Source: Pandoraea sputorum (GTDB taxonomy: Bacteria > Pseudomonadota > Gammaproteobacteria > Burkholderiales > Burkholderiaceae). From it: a stretch of 64,000 bases of DNA. Both the position numbers and the translations under genes were made by a program. This document shows, in pieces, positions 63,900 through 64,000 of this stretch. The stretch's first letter is position 1; each line of letters begins with the position of its first letter. The stretch spans positions 4,712,001 to 4,776,000 of the forward strand of contig NZ_CP010431.2 of the NCBI RefSeq assembly GCF_000814845.2, in the 5' to 3' direction. Under the pieces are notes generated by a model, which saw only the letters and a program-made list of their open reading frames with translations, had not been told where the DNA came from and did no database searches.

Positions 63900-64000
63900 G
63901 ACTTGCCTCCTGTTCCTGTCAGACGATTGACGACGGCCCGCTTTTTCGTTGTGCGGTGCCCGCCGTCATCGCGTGCTGCCGCGCGCCCCAGAGAGATCGG
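63900..64000. other. Upstream edge of the window beyond the OFA carrier
   Basis: The last 100 bases lie upstream of the carrier start and contain its ribosome site; I see no other complete feature before the window ends. Confidence 0.5.

Overview
The window is a stretch of chromosome from a high-GC betaproteobacterium of the order Burkholderiales, family Burkholderiaceae; Pandoraea is my best guess. The grounds are the gene order (rpoE-rseA-rseB-degP running into lepA-lepB-rnc-era-recO-pdxJ-acpS-nagZ, preceded by rpmF-plsX-fabHDG-acpP-fabF), an EF-P with arginine at position 32 next to its rhamnosyltransferase EarP, and an oxalate/formate-type carrier at the right edge. The genus is inferred from gene order and protein sequence only.

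Left part (1-13.6 kb): an accessory-looking, regulator-rich region. It opens inside glucarate dehydratase (gudD), followed by a general porin and a FadR-type repressor. Then come single genes, mostly paired with their own regulators: a PPOX flavoprotein, an AraC regulator, an exported alpha/beta hydrolase, an ABM monooxygenase, a GlxA-type regulator, a MAPEG membrane protein, a GNAT acetyltransferase, an HD phosphohydrolase, a LysR regulator, an exported lipocalin-like protein, two unrecognised membrane proteins, a GST and an MmyB-type HTH regulator. Several regulators have inverted repeats at or beside their start codons.

Middle (13.7-21 kb): a tRNA cluster Gly-Gly-Cys next to pgsA and uvrC, the same neighbourhood as in E. 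coli, but with a potassium channel gene (kch) inserted on the opposite strand between pgsA and uvrC. Divergent from uvrC are earP and efp.

Core block (21-45.6 kb): almost everything lies on the minus strand. From upstream to downstream it runs rluC, a HAD phosphatase, a Rieske protein, sppA; then (after the plus-strand maf and RsmI-like methylase) yceD, rpmF, the fatty-acid synthesis genes, the sigma-E envelope-stress operon, and the lepA-to-nagZ genes for translation, export, RNA processing, repair and cofactor synthesis. An intrinsic terminator with a small upstream reading frame sits between rpmF and plsX, and a long hairpin separates lepB from rnc.

Right part (45.6-64 kb): rne, divergent from rluC with a roughly 620-base leader; a molybdenum-cofactor cluster (moaA, an unknown exported protein, mobA, moeA); a small membrane protein and a GNAT enzyme; rmuC, a 2-hydroxyacid dehydrogenase, an NhaD-type antiporter, a lutC without lutA or lutB, pncB, ferredoxin fdxA, two tandem tRNA-Asn genes behind a consensus promoter, and an OFA-family carrier.

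I found no CRISPR array, prophage, transposase, integrase or toxin-antitoxin pair, and nothing that clearly forms a new multi-gene system. The observations most worth checking are regulatory: the rpmF/plsX attenuator candidate, the operator-like palindromes at glxA, lysR, fadR-type and mmyB-type genes, the rne leader, and the repeat-built disordered extensions in UvrC, RNase III and RNase E.
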